The notes under the pieces: model-generated | Seen by the model: the letters and a program-made list of their open reading frames with translations, nothing else | What the model was told of the DNA's origin: nothing | The model's database searches: none | Shown here: positions 21,341 to 31,724 of the stretch, piece after piece | How positions within the stretch are numbered: position 1 is the stretch's first letter | Layout of the letters: the number at the start of each line of letters is the position of its first letter | NCBI GenBank assembly: GCA_012862575.1 | Contig: BLSF01000032.1 | Coordinates: 186,001 to 250,000 of the forward strand | Origin: Parietichytrium sp. I65-24A | Lineage: Eukaryota > Sar > Bigyra > Thraustochytrida > Thraustochytriidae | Length of the DNA stretch: 64,000 nt | Direction of reading: 5' to 3' | Made by a program: the position numbers and the translations under genes

Positions 21341-24300
21341 ATGGGCGCGATGAACTGGCTAGCGGCTTTGCGCTTGGCCGCGGTGGGCCTGCTGCTGTTG
21401 GCGCTTGGCCCTCACACGTGTGTTGCGCAGCGTGGGTACGCGCTCAGCTTTCAGGGCACCAACCCAGTAGCTGCCGTCAAGAAGGGCTTCGTTGACTTCG
21501 AGAATGACGCGGGCATGACGGAGATCGACAAGAGCGTGACGTTCGCGATGTGGGCAAAGTACCTGGACTACACGCCAACGGACATTCGAGTCCTCTTCTC
21601 GTGGACCAACTCAGATGACATCAACTTTTTGCAACCATTCATCGGGTTCGGCGGGTACGTATTCGGTCGTGACTTGGGCTACCGCACTGGGGAGGACTTT
21701 GACCTCCTGGACTGGCACCACTATGCTATCACAATAGACGAGGGCGAGGTCAGAGTATACCTCGACGGAACGCTGTCATACGAGACGCAGTTCGCAGCAA
21801 CTCAATCCCTCCGTGGGCCGGAAACTAGTCTCTACATTGGCGTACACGCATACAAACGTATCAACGAACAGGCGGTGGCTTACTCCTCAAAAGCATTTCT
21901 TGGCGATGTGGATGACTTTGCTCTCTATAGCAGAGCCCTCCAAGCGGAGGAGATTCAACAGCTCATGAACAACGGAATCGACTACGATAATCTGGACACT
22001 TCGCTCGTCCTCTATTATGACTTTGAGTCTGTTTGTACGGATAGCAGCTCTTTTGGGGTACTCGTAGCATCTTGCTCTGGGGCAAACACTGTCAAAAATC
22101 TCGGAAGCGCTGGCAGTGACTACGACTTGCTTTTGGGTGCGATGAATGATGACTATGGGTTTGGGAGTACTTGGGCCGACGCAAGTCAGGCAGGAGTGGC
22201 TGGTTGCCCGCTGACTTTCCCGTTTGCTGCGCCATTTCCAATTCAGTCCGACATTCCGGTCAGCAGGGCTTATGATCTGCGTGTTCCTACTGCTTTATTC
22301 CTGACCGCAGAAGAGTCGGTGCAGGTGAACTGGCCAATCGGCTACGAAAACTCAACCTTCCAGTTTACCGCGGTTCCGAGCTCTGGACAGCTCAGTGCCA
22401 GCGGGGTGACAGGCTCGATATCCGAGGGCCTCACTCTTTCGGCGCAGTCGACAGTCTTGACATTCACCGCGCCGTCCACATTTGATGTAATCGCAGTGGT
22501 GAAAATCGCGCTCGTTGGCAACCTGAATCTCGAGCATGAAATCCACCTCTGGCCACGTCAGCCGCCCGTTCTAAACAGTTATTTTGTAGGCGGAGAATGG
22601 GAGAACACCATACAAGAGGACACTCCATTCCGAGCGCGCTTGTTTACAGCCGCGATTGCGCCAGCAGGGGACGATATCGAAACGATGATATACAGTTTAC
22701 CAACGGCTGGAGTCCTCCGTCAGCTCACCTGGTCTGTGGACCTTCGTGAAGAGTCCGGGGAGCAGATTAACCAAACAAACGTGGCTGTCCTTCATCCGAG
22801 CGGCGCTGTGGAATACGTTCCCCAGGAAGACCACTTTGGTCAAAAGTTTGACTCCTTCCAAGTCGTATTTAGGTCAAAGGTTTCGGGACAACTTAGCGAC
22901 CCTTTGACGGTCAAGCTTAATGTCTTGCCGATTGATGATCTATCAAGTGTTAAAGAGGTTGCTGCAAATGTCAACGAAGATGACACCGACGGTGTAGTGA
23001 TTGAGTTAAAGCCCATCGATAAGGAGGAAAGAGCCGGGCTAGTAATATCAAGGCTGCCCACGAAGGGAAAGCTGTTCAACATTCTCGAAGACGGGTCAAG
23101 GGGCGAAGAAATTCGTCATGTCTACCAGCAATACCAGTCACAAGGGATTGTGAAAGAGCAGTTCGTCCGGCGAGTTTTAAACGTCTCATCGTTTTGGGGC
23201 CAACCCCCAGACACAGGCTATCACGCACTTAATGTCATCGGAAAGCCCACTTGCCCCGAATTAAGTGCAAATACCGAGTGCATCGACACTAGAATGTTTT
23301 CGCCCGGCTGGAGCTTAGACGAAGGAGAGCTCATCAAGCTGGACATGGACGGCCAATACGAAATTCTTTGTGAGGTGAAGGGTCGTATCCTATTGCCGGG
23401 AGGCGCGTACATTTACGAGCTGGAGAGCTTCCCCATGCAACGTCAGGAGCTCGGAGAGTATGTTCCGTGCATCTTGCAAGGGCCACTCTTTCCCGCTGAC
23501 TGCAGCACGTCCCTCGCTTCGCAGCAAGTGGATAATGTCCTGAGGTTTTACAATATTTCGAGCGACAGACTACGACCGGTAGACAATGGGGTTTGGAGCC
23601 CTCTCGTCAAAGCATATGTTGGTGACAAGACACTCGTTGGCGGGGAAGCTGCTGCCGCCTATGGACCAGCATTTGATTTTGCGCACTCTCAAGCGACCGG
23701 ATATGAGTATTCTTTCCCTCGATACACCGAATTCATCGAGGTTCAATTCGAAGACCCGGTTTACCTTTTGGGCGCAGAGATTTGGAGTCCTCGCGGGACC
23801 GGTGCGATCGTTTCGATTAAAGCCAAGGACCCTCTTGGAAATTGGTGGGCGGTGTATACTGGCGGCGCCCTCCTTTCACTCCACGCGGAAACGAATGGGA
23901 GAGGGCTCAATAGCCAGTTTCTACCCTCCATCTGCAGAACTTTTTTCAAGACAAGCGAGGTTAGGCTCGAACTAGACACCTCTGAAGAAACTGGTATCTC
24001 AGATTGGAACTACATTGACGCCATCAAGTTTGGTAAGTGGATTTGCCGCCATGCCGCGAGAGGATTTTTGGACCGTGATTTTAACGAATGACGATTATAT
24101 GTTTGTAATTAAATGTTTGTCGAATCCGGGGTGCGATATGTAGTTGGTGCGACAGAAGCTCAACCATCAATGATCAAGTTCCCTCATCACAAGGTTCTCT
24201 ATGTCCCAGACGAAAACGCCTTTGGGGAGGACAGTTTTGGCGTCCAGTCTGCAGATTGTTTCCCGAGCAGACTTCGTTTCAGTGATGAAGTTTCAATCGG

Positions 24301-25828
24301 AGTACACATAGCAAGCCAAGAGGATGACCCGGTGGCAGTGGAGCCGACGGGGCAGATAGTTCACAGCTTTACTCAAGGGTACTCGACTGTCACTCTATCG
24401 GTCACGGAGTTAGATGGATTGGACTTTACAATCTATGTCGAAACCCTGCCCACTTTTGGCGAACTCAGGTTTGCAAACGGTACCGCAATCGAAGCACAAA
24501 AAGCTCTAAACGAGAACAGTGAGCAGACAGATGTTTTCCTCGAATACGTCCCAGATGTGTGCACCAACATTGACCGCGTTCAAGTCAAAGTACCCTACGC
24601 CATCAAAAACTCGAATGGTCGAACGGGCTCTGCAACAATATCCATCGAAGTTGATTGTGGCGCGCTTCCTCATCAGTACATTATCGACGAGGTCGACCGC
24701 AGTGCTTCCACTTACGCTCTCGCTCTGAGTATCATCGGCTTACTTCTAACCGCAATTGCGTTCGGATTCAATTTCAAGTACGCAAAGGTTCCAGTGGTGA
24801 GTCTGACATCTCCGCGAATTAATTACGTGCTCTTGGTTGGCATTGCACTGGTGTACATGTACCTCGCAACCTTTGCATTATTCCCGATCTCAAACATCGA
24901 TAGCTGCTCCACAGACGAATCATGGGACCTTGCTACTCTCCGGGATGCGTCTAGTGCCCCGGACTATGAGTGCACCTTGTCAGAGAACAATTGCTGCGCT
25001 CAAGCTGCCATCTCACAATGTTACCTACGGTCATGGCTTGTGGCGCTTGGAACAGTCCTCGCTTTTGGCTCGCTCTTTTATAAGACGCTCCGCATCGTCA
25101 AGCTGTTCGAAGGCGTGAAACGCGTCAAGATCACGGACAAGAGCTTGTTGAAGGGCATTGCGCTCCTCGGCTTTACTTGCCTGGTATATCTGATCATTTG
25201 GGCAATCGTCAGCCCGATGCAAGTTCATTTTACTCCTGGGAGAGGAACGGTCATTTCGGCCGAGGAACAGATTGTCGTCATTCCTCTCCATACACAGTGC
25301 AACAGCCGCTATCAAACGGTCTTTATCTCTGTCCTGATCGCTCTGTTTGTTCTCCTCTTTGGATTTGGATGCAAGCTGGCGCTCAGTGCGAGGAAAGTGT
25401 ACATACCTGCTTGCAACGACGCTCCCCAAATCCTCGTTTCAGTCTACAATTGCTGTATCTTTGGCCTTGTCAATTTGGCCCTGAGTACGATTCTCGTGAC
25501 AGACTCCACAGCGTTGCTGTTTCTTCTCGCTACGACAACATTTCTTGCTGCAACGATCACGCTTTGCGTTCTCTTCCTTCCGCGCATAATTGATGTGTTC
25601 AAGGGAAACTTGGACATTCAACTTTCTTCAGGAAATGTAGTACATAAAGTCTCAGAGGACTCTCGGTTGGCAGCTGGAAGTAGGCTTCCTTACCCATCCG
25701 AGTTCTCGGAGAAGGATATGGAGGAGTCGCGCAACCCGCGCTATGAAAGGAGTGCACATGATACTTCCATTGCAGTAGTCATTCCCACGAGCGGAAAGAC
25801 AAAGAGCTGGAGCTCCGGGGATAGTTAA
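21341..25828 (+). CDS. Multidomain 7TM receptor: signal peptide, LamG-like, galactose-binding-like, class C (GABA-B type) 7TM
   Basis: Two exons, 21341-24032 and 24144-25828, joined across a 111-nt GTAAGT..TAG intron in phase 1; spliced product 1458 aa. The ATG at 21341 starts a signal peptide (LAAVGLLLLALGP, cleavage near residue 29); an upstream in-frame ATG at 21254 would spoil it. Residues about 33-220 resemble a LamG/concanavalin-like jellyroll (WHHYAITIDEGEVRVYLDG, FLGDVDDFALYSRAL). About 230-740 holds cadherin-like or bacterial-Ig-like beta repeats. About 748-906 resembles the galactose-binding-like domain of FBXL4-type proteins (FIEVQFEDPVYLLGAEIW, VRLELDTSEE, YIDAIKFVG); the splice completes that last motif. 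About 1086-1384 has seven hydrophobic helices with class C hallmarks (SPRINYVLLVG, LAFGSLFYKTLRIVKLF, VKITDKSLL). The Ser-rich tail is cytosolic. Likely a surface receptor for a polysaccharide or glycoprotein cue; the ligand is unknown. Confidence 0.85.
24033..24143 (+). other. intron in the 7TM receptor gene
   Basis: 111 nt, donor GTAAGTG and acceptor ATGTAG, phase 1. Without removal the frame stops at 24091. With removal the two halves join in frame inside a conserved domain end (DAIKFVG), which supports both splice sites. Confidence 0.9.
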
Positions 25829-26272
25829 ACATGCTCTACACTTGTAATTTTAATTATTTGTTCTGTTCAGAATTCGGATTATGAAAGAAATCCACCACAA
25901 GTCAAGGGAAAACTTGTTGCTCTTCTCTGTGGTTCAGGCATATTGACAATTGAACGGTAATGTCAGCAAGGAAAGCTTATTTGCACCGAAGGAATAAATG
26001 AGCGATGGCAATACGATGAGTTGAATTGATGTTGTAGATTACTGACAATGAAATTTTAGTTTCCAGAACAGGGATTTTGGTATTGACTTGCCAAGCTTCC
26101 GGCTCAAGCTTGGCCCAGTCCGCATCATGACGTTGAGTTTGGGGCCAAGGAATGTCACGTGCTGTGTGCTGTTTGGCCACATGTCGTTTAGGAAAGTAGA
26201 GACCAAAAACGCAGCTTGCGTTCGCAAGTACTTCAATAGCACTATTATTTTGACCAGTATTGAAACATTCTC
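25829..26272. other. convergent 3' spacer
   Basis: 444 nt between the stops of the receptor gene (+) and the four-TM gene (-). AT-rich near 25845-25870 (TTTTAATTATTTG), suiting a 3' UTR or polyadenylation region. No gene seen. Confidence 0.5.
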
Positions 26273-26983
26273 TCATCTCAAGAGAACTTCCTTCTGGTCC
26301 CACAGAAATTCCGCCTTCGCTCGAGCAGCCCTGAACATAGTGCGCATGTACAGCAAACACACGACGAAGAGCACGATGGAGAGCATAAATCCAGGGCCAT
26401 AGTACACCAAGCTAGACGTTTCAGTGTCGAACCCGTACCATCTAAACGTACAACCCTCCAAACCCTCGCACCACTCATCCAGTAGCTCGGCACCGCTTGT
26501 CTTGCGCAACAAGATGCAAGTTAGAAGAGCACATATACCTGCAGCCAAGGAGCAAAGCGCGGCCAATCTGGTGGGGTATAGAAATGACAACGCCACGACC
26601 ATGACCAGAAAAACCTGCACCCCTCCCGCGAACACGCGGAGCCGTGAAGCGCTGCTGTCCTCTGCATCGTCAAACAGCGGGAGCGCGACAACGCATTGCT
26701 CATCCAGGTCGTTCGCCCAGAGCACCCATTTCCCCTCGCACAGCAGCACCTTGTTCGCCGCAAACGCACTGTACCCAATCACATGGCTCTTGGTCGTGTT
26801 CGTCGCCGGATACACGTTCAATGACAGCACCGGCGCCACATACGCCACTACAGACAGCGCCAGGATGCACAGACTCGGCAAGAAGTACCTCCATTTGGAG
26901 GGGTCTGGGGCAGGGCCTCTTCGCAGCCCACCGGCGTCCTCGTCGCCGCTGTCGCTCTCGGACTCCCAGCGCCGTCGGCCCAT
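26273..26983 (-). CDS. Four-transmembrane protein of unknown function
   Basis: 236 aa, not recognised. An N-terminal cytosolic stretch rich in Asp/Glu/Ser and Arg (1-30) is followed by four predicted membrane helices at about 34-54, 117-136, 139-159 and 194-215. The loop between helices 1 and 2 (55-116) has an NTT glycosylation sequon and two Cys (82, 97). The loop between helices 3 and 4 has Cys 172 and 178 in WCEGLEGC. A short basic tail follows helix 4. The layout (large first and smaller second extracellular loop with paired Cys) recalls claudin/tetraspanin-like proteins, but no tetraspanin CCG is present, so I assign no family. The start at 26981-26983 is the first ATG. Its upstream region carries two different tandem repeats. 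Confidence 0.7.
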   Translation of the reverse strand: MGRRRWESESDSGDEDAGGLRRGPAPDPSKWRYFLPSLCILALSVVAYVAPVLSLNVYPATNTTKSHVIGYSAFAANKVLLCEGKWVLWANDLDEQCVVALPLFDDAEDSSASRLRVFAGGVQVFLVMVVALSFLYPTRLAALCSLAAGICALLTCILLRKTSGAELLDEWCEGLEGCTFRWYGFDTETSSLVYYGPGFMLSIVLFVVCLLYMRTMFRAARAKAEFLWDQKEVLLR

Positions 26984-27025
26984 GGCGCAGCTCCTGCCTA
27001 CGACTACTCACGCGAGCAACGCGCG

Positions 27026-27094
27026 CCGTGAGCTGTGCCGTGAGCTGTGCCGTGAGCTGTGCCGTGAGCTGTGCCGTGAGCTGTGCCGTGAGCT
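27026..27094. repeat. 12-bp tandem repeat, five copies plus a partial
   Basis: Unit CCGTGAGCTGTG, five perfect tandem copies followed by nine more matching bases. It lies 43-111 nt upstream of the four-TM gene's ATG, so it is probably in its 5' leader or core promoter. The unit length is a multiple of three, so frames through it stay open as short peptide repeats. Confidence 0.95.
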
Positions 27095-27167
27095 CCGACC
27101 TGCGACTGACAGTGTGCGAGTCAGCGGACTGCACGGAAAGCTCGCACACCTCGAGATATTCTCTCGT

Positions 27168-27242
27168 GCACGAAAATGCACGGGTATGCACGGAAATGCA
27201 CGGAAATGCACGGGTATGCACGGGAATGCACGAGGATGCACA
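27168..27242. repeat. 10-bp degenerate tandem repeat, about 7 copies
   Basis: Unit about ATGCACGGGA/ATGCACGGAA, seven to eight head-to-tail copies with a few substitutions. A single helical turn (10 bp) separates the units. It lies about 185-260 nt upstream of the four-TM gene start, beside the 12-bp array. Confidence 0.95.
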
Positions 27243-28186
27243 GGCGGAAACGACGAGCTGGAGAGGTGCTGAGAGGTGCAAAAAGAGTACATGACCGTGT
27301 TAGCTAGGGGCTATGTGTACTCACAGTACCCTCATTTCATCTCTTTCCGGCTACCACAACCCACTCAGTAGCTACCAAAAATGGAAGTCATTGTGATAGG
27401 AGTATGTGTTGCACATGTTGCACAGTGAAATGAGTGTAATGGGGCCAGCCTTACTGATAGAATAGGCGCGTGCACCACATGTTTAGGGTGTCCACACCTC
27501 GTATTCGTAGAATTGTAGTGTCTCATTTGGCAGTATTCTGGACAAAGTTAAAACATAGTTGGCCTGAGATCTGACTGTGAATGTGTCTCGGACTCTCTCT
27601 TTCGAACACGTAAATCCCAAAACCATCTGCGTTTCACATTGTCTGAGTCTCCGGTTTTTTCAAACTCCTCGACATCATCCAACCATGAACTTGGCTTATG
27701 CATACTGTATGTGCACACTGCTGTAAGGTCAGCTTGCCTTTCCAGCTAGCATAGATCAACTCTTCGACGATATTTGGAACCGAGTAGCGAGTTGAGCAAG
27801 AAGAGCTTTGATCGTTAGACGCTGGGCGGCCTGCACGACAAAAGTTTCTTGCACTTGCCATCATGGGCGTCTCGAAGAGAAAACGATTTAGCGTATGCAT
27901 ACTTTTCAAGAATTAAAATGAGGACCGCAACAGCGCAAGGTACCGAGCGCCACATCTGTGTATAGGACCTCACAAAATTTGAGCGATTGCAAACGTGTTC
28001 TCTGGTATCGACTCCATGGTTCACAACTTGCTGCCAGAGCGCGTTGGCCACGGAAGCAGTCATTTGAGAAAGAATCGAAAAATGTGAACTACAGACCTGG
28101 TTGTTCATTCTTTTTATAGTAACAAAAACACAGTGATAGGATGCTGATTATCAAAATTTTCAGGATGTACAGCGAGTTGTTGCGTT

Positions 28187-29890
28187 TTAAGAGTCGCTCC
28201 AGTCACTGTCATCATCGTCGCTGTCATCATCGTCGCTATCTTCAATCCGCTGCCTTCGCTCATCAAGACCGGCGCGAAGCCGCTCGAGAATGGAGTCTTT
28301 CGTTTCCTTGCGAATACTCCTCAAATCAGGAAGCACACTCTGTCTGACCTTCGCGAGGTGATTGGCCCCGGATTGGATGCGATTCAAAAACATTCGTGAA
28401 TGCGGCCGCGCGGGTCTTGCGGCTCCGAGGGCATCATTTCTGTTCGAAGGTCGGGTCATAGGCGTCGGTTGAGCAGGTGGGCGATGGGAGATGGTTGGCC
28501 TCACACTCATTAGTTTTCTTCCCATCGCTGATAGACCACCTCGGGCGGGAGCTGACGGAGGAGAAGCTGCTGCTGGCCTCGAAGGATACCCGGATAGCAT
28601 AGTAGGCATGACCTGCTCCTCAGGACTGTCGCTCTCGGTGTCATCATCTTCAAAGACCATCCTACGTATTGGTGGCGGAGGTGTGTAAACATCTTCAGGC
28701 AAGCGCGGCAGAAGAGGGAGGGCTGGCCTTACTGTCTTTCTCTTGGAAGGACGACGCGGTGCAGGAGAACTCTGCTTGCGCGCTGGTAATGGCGGAGGAG
28801 ACTTGAAATTTCCACTGGCAAACTTTGCAGTTTGCGGAGGAGGAGGTTTGCTTGTCGAGGATTGCGTTGGCGAAGACTTTACACTGGCAATCCCGAGAGA
28901 CAGCCTCTTTCCGGCACTTTTGGGGATGGAAAGGGAGATTCGGCTGCCTGTTGACTGCTCTTCGCTGATGGCCATGCGGTTTGAACGCTCCCAAGCCTCC
29001 AAACCTTCCTGCGATCTCTGGTACGCATTATACGCCTCCCATTCCCTCTGGTACTCTAACTGTTCCTGTTCGTACCTCTTCATCTGCTCCATGTAAAGTT
29101 GATATTGCTGCATTTCTTGTGGTGAGTAGTACGTGGCAAGTTGCTCTTGAGGAATGTCTTCCGGCGGGGGTGACGTCGAGATTCCAAGCTCCTCCAAGCA
29201 GCTAATGATCAGTCCTTGCATTGAAGGGTTTCTCAAGTCCTTCTTCTTGAACCCAGCTTGCTGAAGTAGAGTTTTCCATGCTTTGGGGATGTGCTGGATG
29301 CGTATCGTACCGTCCGCATTCCAGTACTGATCGTCCGAGTCGCTTGATTGAATGGACTTCTTCTTCTCACTTCCAAACAGCCGCTTCATGAGTCCTCCGG
29401 ACTTGACTGAGACGGGAGGGTTCGCCATGTCTTGTAAGATGCTGGCCGGCGTCTTCCCCTTTTGCGAAGGGGCCATGACCTTCACCTTGACCATGAACTG
29501 CTTTGCCGACTCGTCCGACGCGAACCCAAAACCTGCCATCAGGTCATCCATTTCGAAGCAGTGAAATGTCGGCGAAAGCTCTATGTAATCAATGTCGTAG
29601 TAAAGCTCGTATTGGAAGATGACGTTGCAGTCGCCAGCATTCAGAATCAAAAAATGCAACGAGTTGTCTCGCCGGTCCATCACAAGGACCAGCGCTCCAT
29701 GCAAGGTAGTGGCCCGCCATTTCCCGTTCCGAATTCCAGGAAAGCGGTTCACTGCGCTGTCTGGATTCTTCTTTTTAGCCGATGGCGACGGGTTTGAAAC
29801 ATAAAGCTTCGCAATAGAGCTTGCGAGCACGACATAGTCCGTTCCAAGAGTGTTTGATATGTTCTCAACTTCGTTCGGATACAGAGACAT
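28187..29890 (-). CDS. WASP/N-WASP-family actin nucleation-promoting factor
   Basis: 567 aa with WASP-family domain order. Residues about 14-140 form a WH1/EVH1-like domain (ATTLHGALVLVMDRRDNSL, FHCFEMDDLMAGFGFAS). About 200-236 matches the helical half of a Rho-GTPase-binding domain (HIPKAWKTLLQQAGFKKKDL). The segment about 255-310 is Gln/Glu/Tyr-rich and likely helical, and about 330-480 is proline-rich (PPPLPARK, PPPPIRR), suiting profilin and SH3 binding. The C-terminus is a VCA module: WH2-like FLNRIQSGANHLAKV (501-515), a connector helix (DSILERLRAGLDERRQRI, 533-550), and an acidic tail with the near-terminal Trp that docks on Arp2/3 (DDDDSDWSDS). Expected role: linking GTPase signals to Arp2/3 actin branching. 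The usual CRIB ISxPxxFxHxxH core is not apparent. ATG at 29888-29890; intronless. Confidence 0.9.
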   Translation of the reverse strand: MSLYPNEVENISNTLGTDYVVLASSIAKLYVSNPSPSAKKKNPDSAVNRFPGIRNGKWRATTLHGALVLVMDRRDNSLHFLILNAGDCNVIFQYELYYDIDYIELSPTFHCFEMDDLMAGFGFASDESAKQFMVKVKVMAPSQKGKTPASILQDMANPPVSVKSGGLMKRLFGSEKKKSIQSSDSDDQYWNADGTIRIQHIPKAWKTLLQQAGFKKKDLRNPSMQGLIISCLEELGISTSPPPEDIPQEQLATYYSPQEMQQYQLYMEQMKRYEQEQLEYQREWEAYNAYQRSQEGLEAWERSNRMAISEEQSTGSRISLSIPKSAGKRLSLGIASVKSSPTQSSTSKPPPPQTAKFASGNFKSPPPLPARKQSSPAPRRPSKRKTVRPALPLLPRLPEDVYTPPPPIRRMVFEDDDTESDSPEEQVMPTMLSGYPSRPAAASPPSAPARGGLSAMGRKLMSVRPTISHRPPAQPTPMTRPSNRNDALGAARPARPHSRMFLNRIQSGANHLAKVRQSVLPDLRSIRKETKDSILERLRAGLDERRQRIEDSDDDDSDDDDSDWSDS

Positions 29891-30077
29891 TCTGAGCGGC
29901 TGTAACGCCTCCGGCGGCCTATTCTCTCGTGTCTGTGCTTGTCCTCAGCTCCCCAACACCAGCGTACACGGCTCCTTCCACTGCTCTGTCCCCGCTGCAA
30001 CAGCGGGGTTCCTCAGTCCTTTCGCCTCCGGCGGCCAGGTCACTTGGTCTGCATGCGTGAACCTTTGTTTGCCTGAG

Positions 30078-30188
30078 TTTAAGCTCAAGAGACACGGCAG
30101 CTGTCCTCGCAACTTTGCACTTTGTTTTAAGCTCGAGAGGTTTTAAGCTCGAGAGACGCGGCAGCTGTCCTCGCAACTTTTCACTCTG
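30078..30188. repeat. 47-bp direct repeat, two copies and a partial third
   Basis: Copy 1 is 30078-30124 and copy 2 is 30142-30188, a 64-nt period. Both read TTTAAGCTC.AGAGAC, then CGGCAGCTGTCCTCGCAACTTT. A partial third copy (TTTTAAGCTCGAGAGG) fills the gap. It lies about 190-300 nt upstream of the WASP-like ATG. Confidence 0.9.
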
Positions 30189-30810
30189 TGGGGCCGGGTT
30201 TCGACAACTGCAACGCTCAGCTGTACCTTTCTCTCTTTGTCCCGGGCAGCGGACCCCTCTTGTTCCGAGGAAACCTTACCTTGCTCCACCTCACTCACTG
30301 GGTGCGGCTGCCTTTCCGACTCAAACTAACACTCACGGCTGGGCGCGGTACTCGAGGAGGCTTTTGAGAGCCAAATCTGTCTCAATGAAATCGATACTAC
30401 AATTCTGGGCCGGTCTCATCCCGATCCTGCCGCCACTTCCTCCTTCACTGCACTTGCTGCACTTGCTCACAGTCACAGTCACTTGAAAGCGCACTCACTG
30501 TCAAGACAGCATGCGATGCAATAAATGCCATCATCAAACCTTACCTTCCTTACCTCCTCCGAGACCAATCATACCTAGCCTGTCTCTACTGCCCACTATG
30601 CTCGCTGCCTTCGCTGCCCAGCTTTTTCTTTTTCGATTGACTGTTGATCGGGATGATTGAGGCGAATCATTGCACGGAAATTGGGAATTTCTATTCAAGC
30701 CCAAGTTTATACTTTTTTACGTGGTCGCAATGACTGCGAGCAGCACGGAATTCGGAAAAAAATAAGTACGAGCACTAGCCTCAGCAAGCGCAGCAAGCCC
30801 CTCTCCCTCT

Positions 30811-30850
30811 CTTCCTTCCTTCCTTCCTTCCTTCCCCGCCCCCCCCCCCT
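30811..30850. repeat. (TTCC)n run followed by poly-C
   Basis: A TTCC tetranucleotide run at 30811-30835 is followed by a C tract of about 12. It is a simple-sequence pyrimidine block with no coding potential. Confidence 0.9.
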
Positions 30851-31724
30851 CCCATCCCTGTCGAACTCGCGTGTCAGTAAGGTAGCCCGTAAACATGGAT
30901 AGATATGGATAGCATGAAAACCCAAGTCTCGCGAAAGCGGAAATGGGTTTGGCAGGTTACATCGTTGACTTGGCCAAGTGCCAGTGCGTAAAGTGCGTGG
31001 CGGCATCTTGCTCGAATGTCGACATAAGTACTTAAGTTGTAAGTTGCAGCATTCTCGAACCTTTTCAATTGTGGACGAGAATGTATCGGGACATCGAGGC
31101 GCCAAAGTCGCGTTTCAAATTGATCCAACGAAGGGGAAGGCTGTGAGCTGCACGTTGTACTGTCCGGGCAATGCCATGGCGTTTCTCATGCCATGGCTGA
31201 ACGCTGAACGCTAAGCGTGGATGTCTGCGATGTTGGCCGCGCACCGTGTACGACTTGTGAGTTGGTTTGGTGCGAGTGAGCATTTTGCATCAAGGCAGTG
31301 AAGGGGGATTCTGGGAAAGTCACGATTTTATTTTGTTAGACATCGTGAAAGTCACGAGGGTGTGTGTCCCATGCTATTTGGTAGAAGATGTTATTATCAC
31401 GACATTAACATAGAGAATCGCACCCAGTTTCATTAAATGTGCACCAAGAAACTCGTCCGCAACGCTTGGCCAAATTTTCTCAGGAGGGCACGTGCCGTGA
31501 ATTCGCATGCCTTGAAACCACGCGAGGAAATCTTGTTCTAATCTAGAGGTGCTTATCCTATCTTAATACGGTTTAACGAGCATTAGACAACATAACGAGG
31601 TGCGGAACGGAAATTAGAAATTAATAATGGAACAGAAAAAATCAATAAAAAATCAGAAAAAGTATAAAACGTGCATGCAAATTCCAATTACTCCCTTCAT
31701 CAAGTTACTTTCTAAAGAAAAAAT

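Larger units (their letters stand above)
26984..28186. other. intergenic region with two tandem repeats, upstream of the four-TM gene
   Basis: About 1.2 kb. Its first 260 nt hold a 12-bp and a 10-bp tandem array (listed separately). Beyond these, up to the WASP-like stop, I see no gene. Apparent long frames over the arrays on both strands are repeat artefacts. Confidence 0.5.
29891..31724. other. intergenic region upstream of the WASP-like gene
   Basis: About 1.8 kb between the WASP-like start and the eIF3e stop. It contains a 47-bp direct repeat, a GC hairpin CCCCGCTGCAACAGCGGGG (29991-30009), a TTCC run followed by poly-C (30811-30850), and TGACAGTGAG on the minus strand (30494-30503). AT-rich near 31610-31690, where the eIF3e 3' UTR should lie. 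No gene seen. Confidence 0.45.

Noticed and set aside
26424-27294. Long frames on both strands with RELCRELC-type and HSSRHSSR-type peptides
   Set aside because: They are produced by the 12-bp and 10-bp tandem repeats and by the antisense of the four-TM gene.
29991-30009. GC-rich hairpin CCCCGCTGCAACAGCGGGG as a terminator
   Set aside because: Hairpin terminators are bacterial; this is eukaryotic DNA upstream of a gene, so it is noted only as secondary structure.
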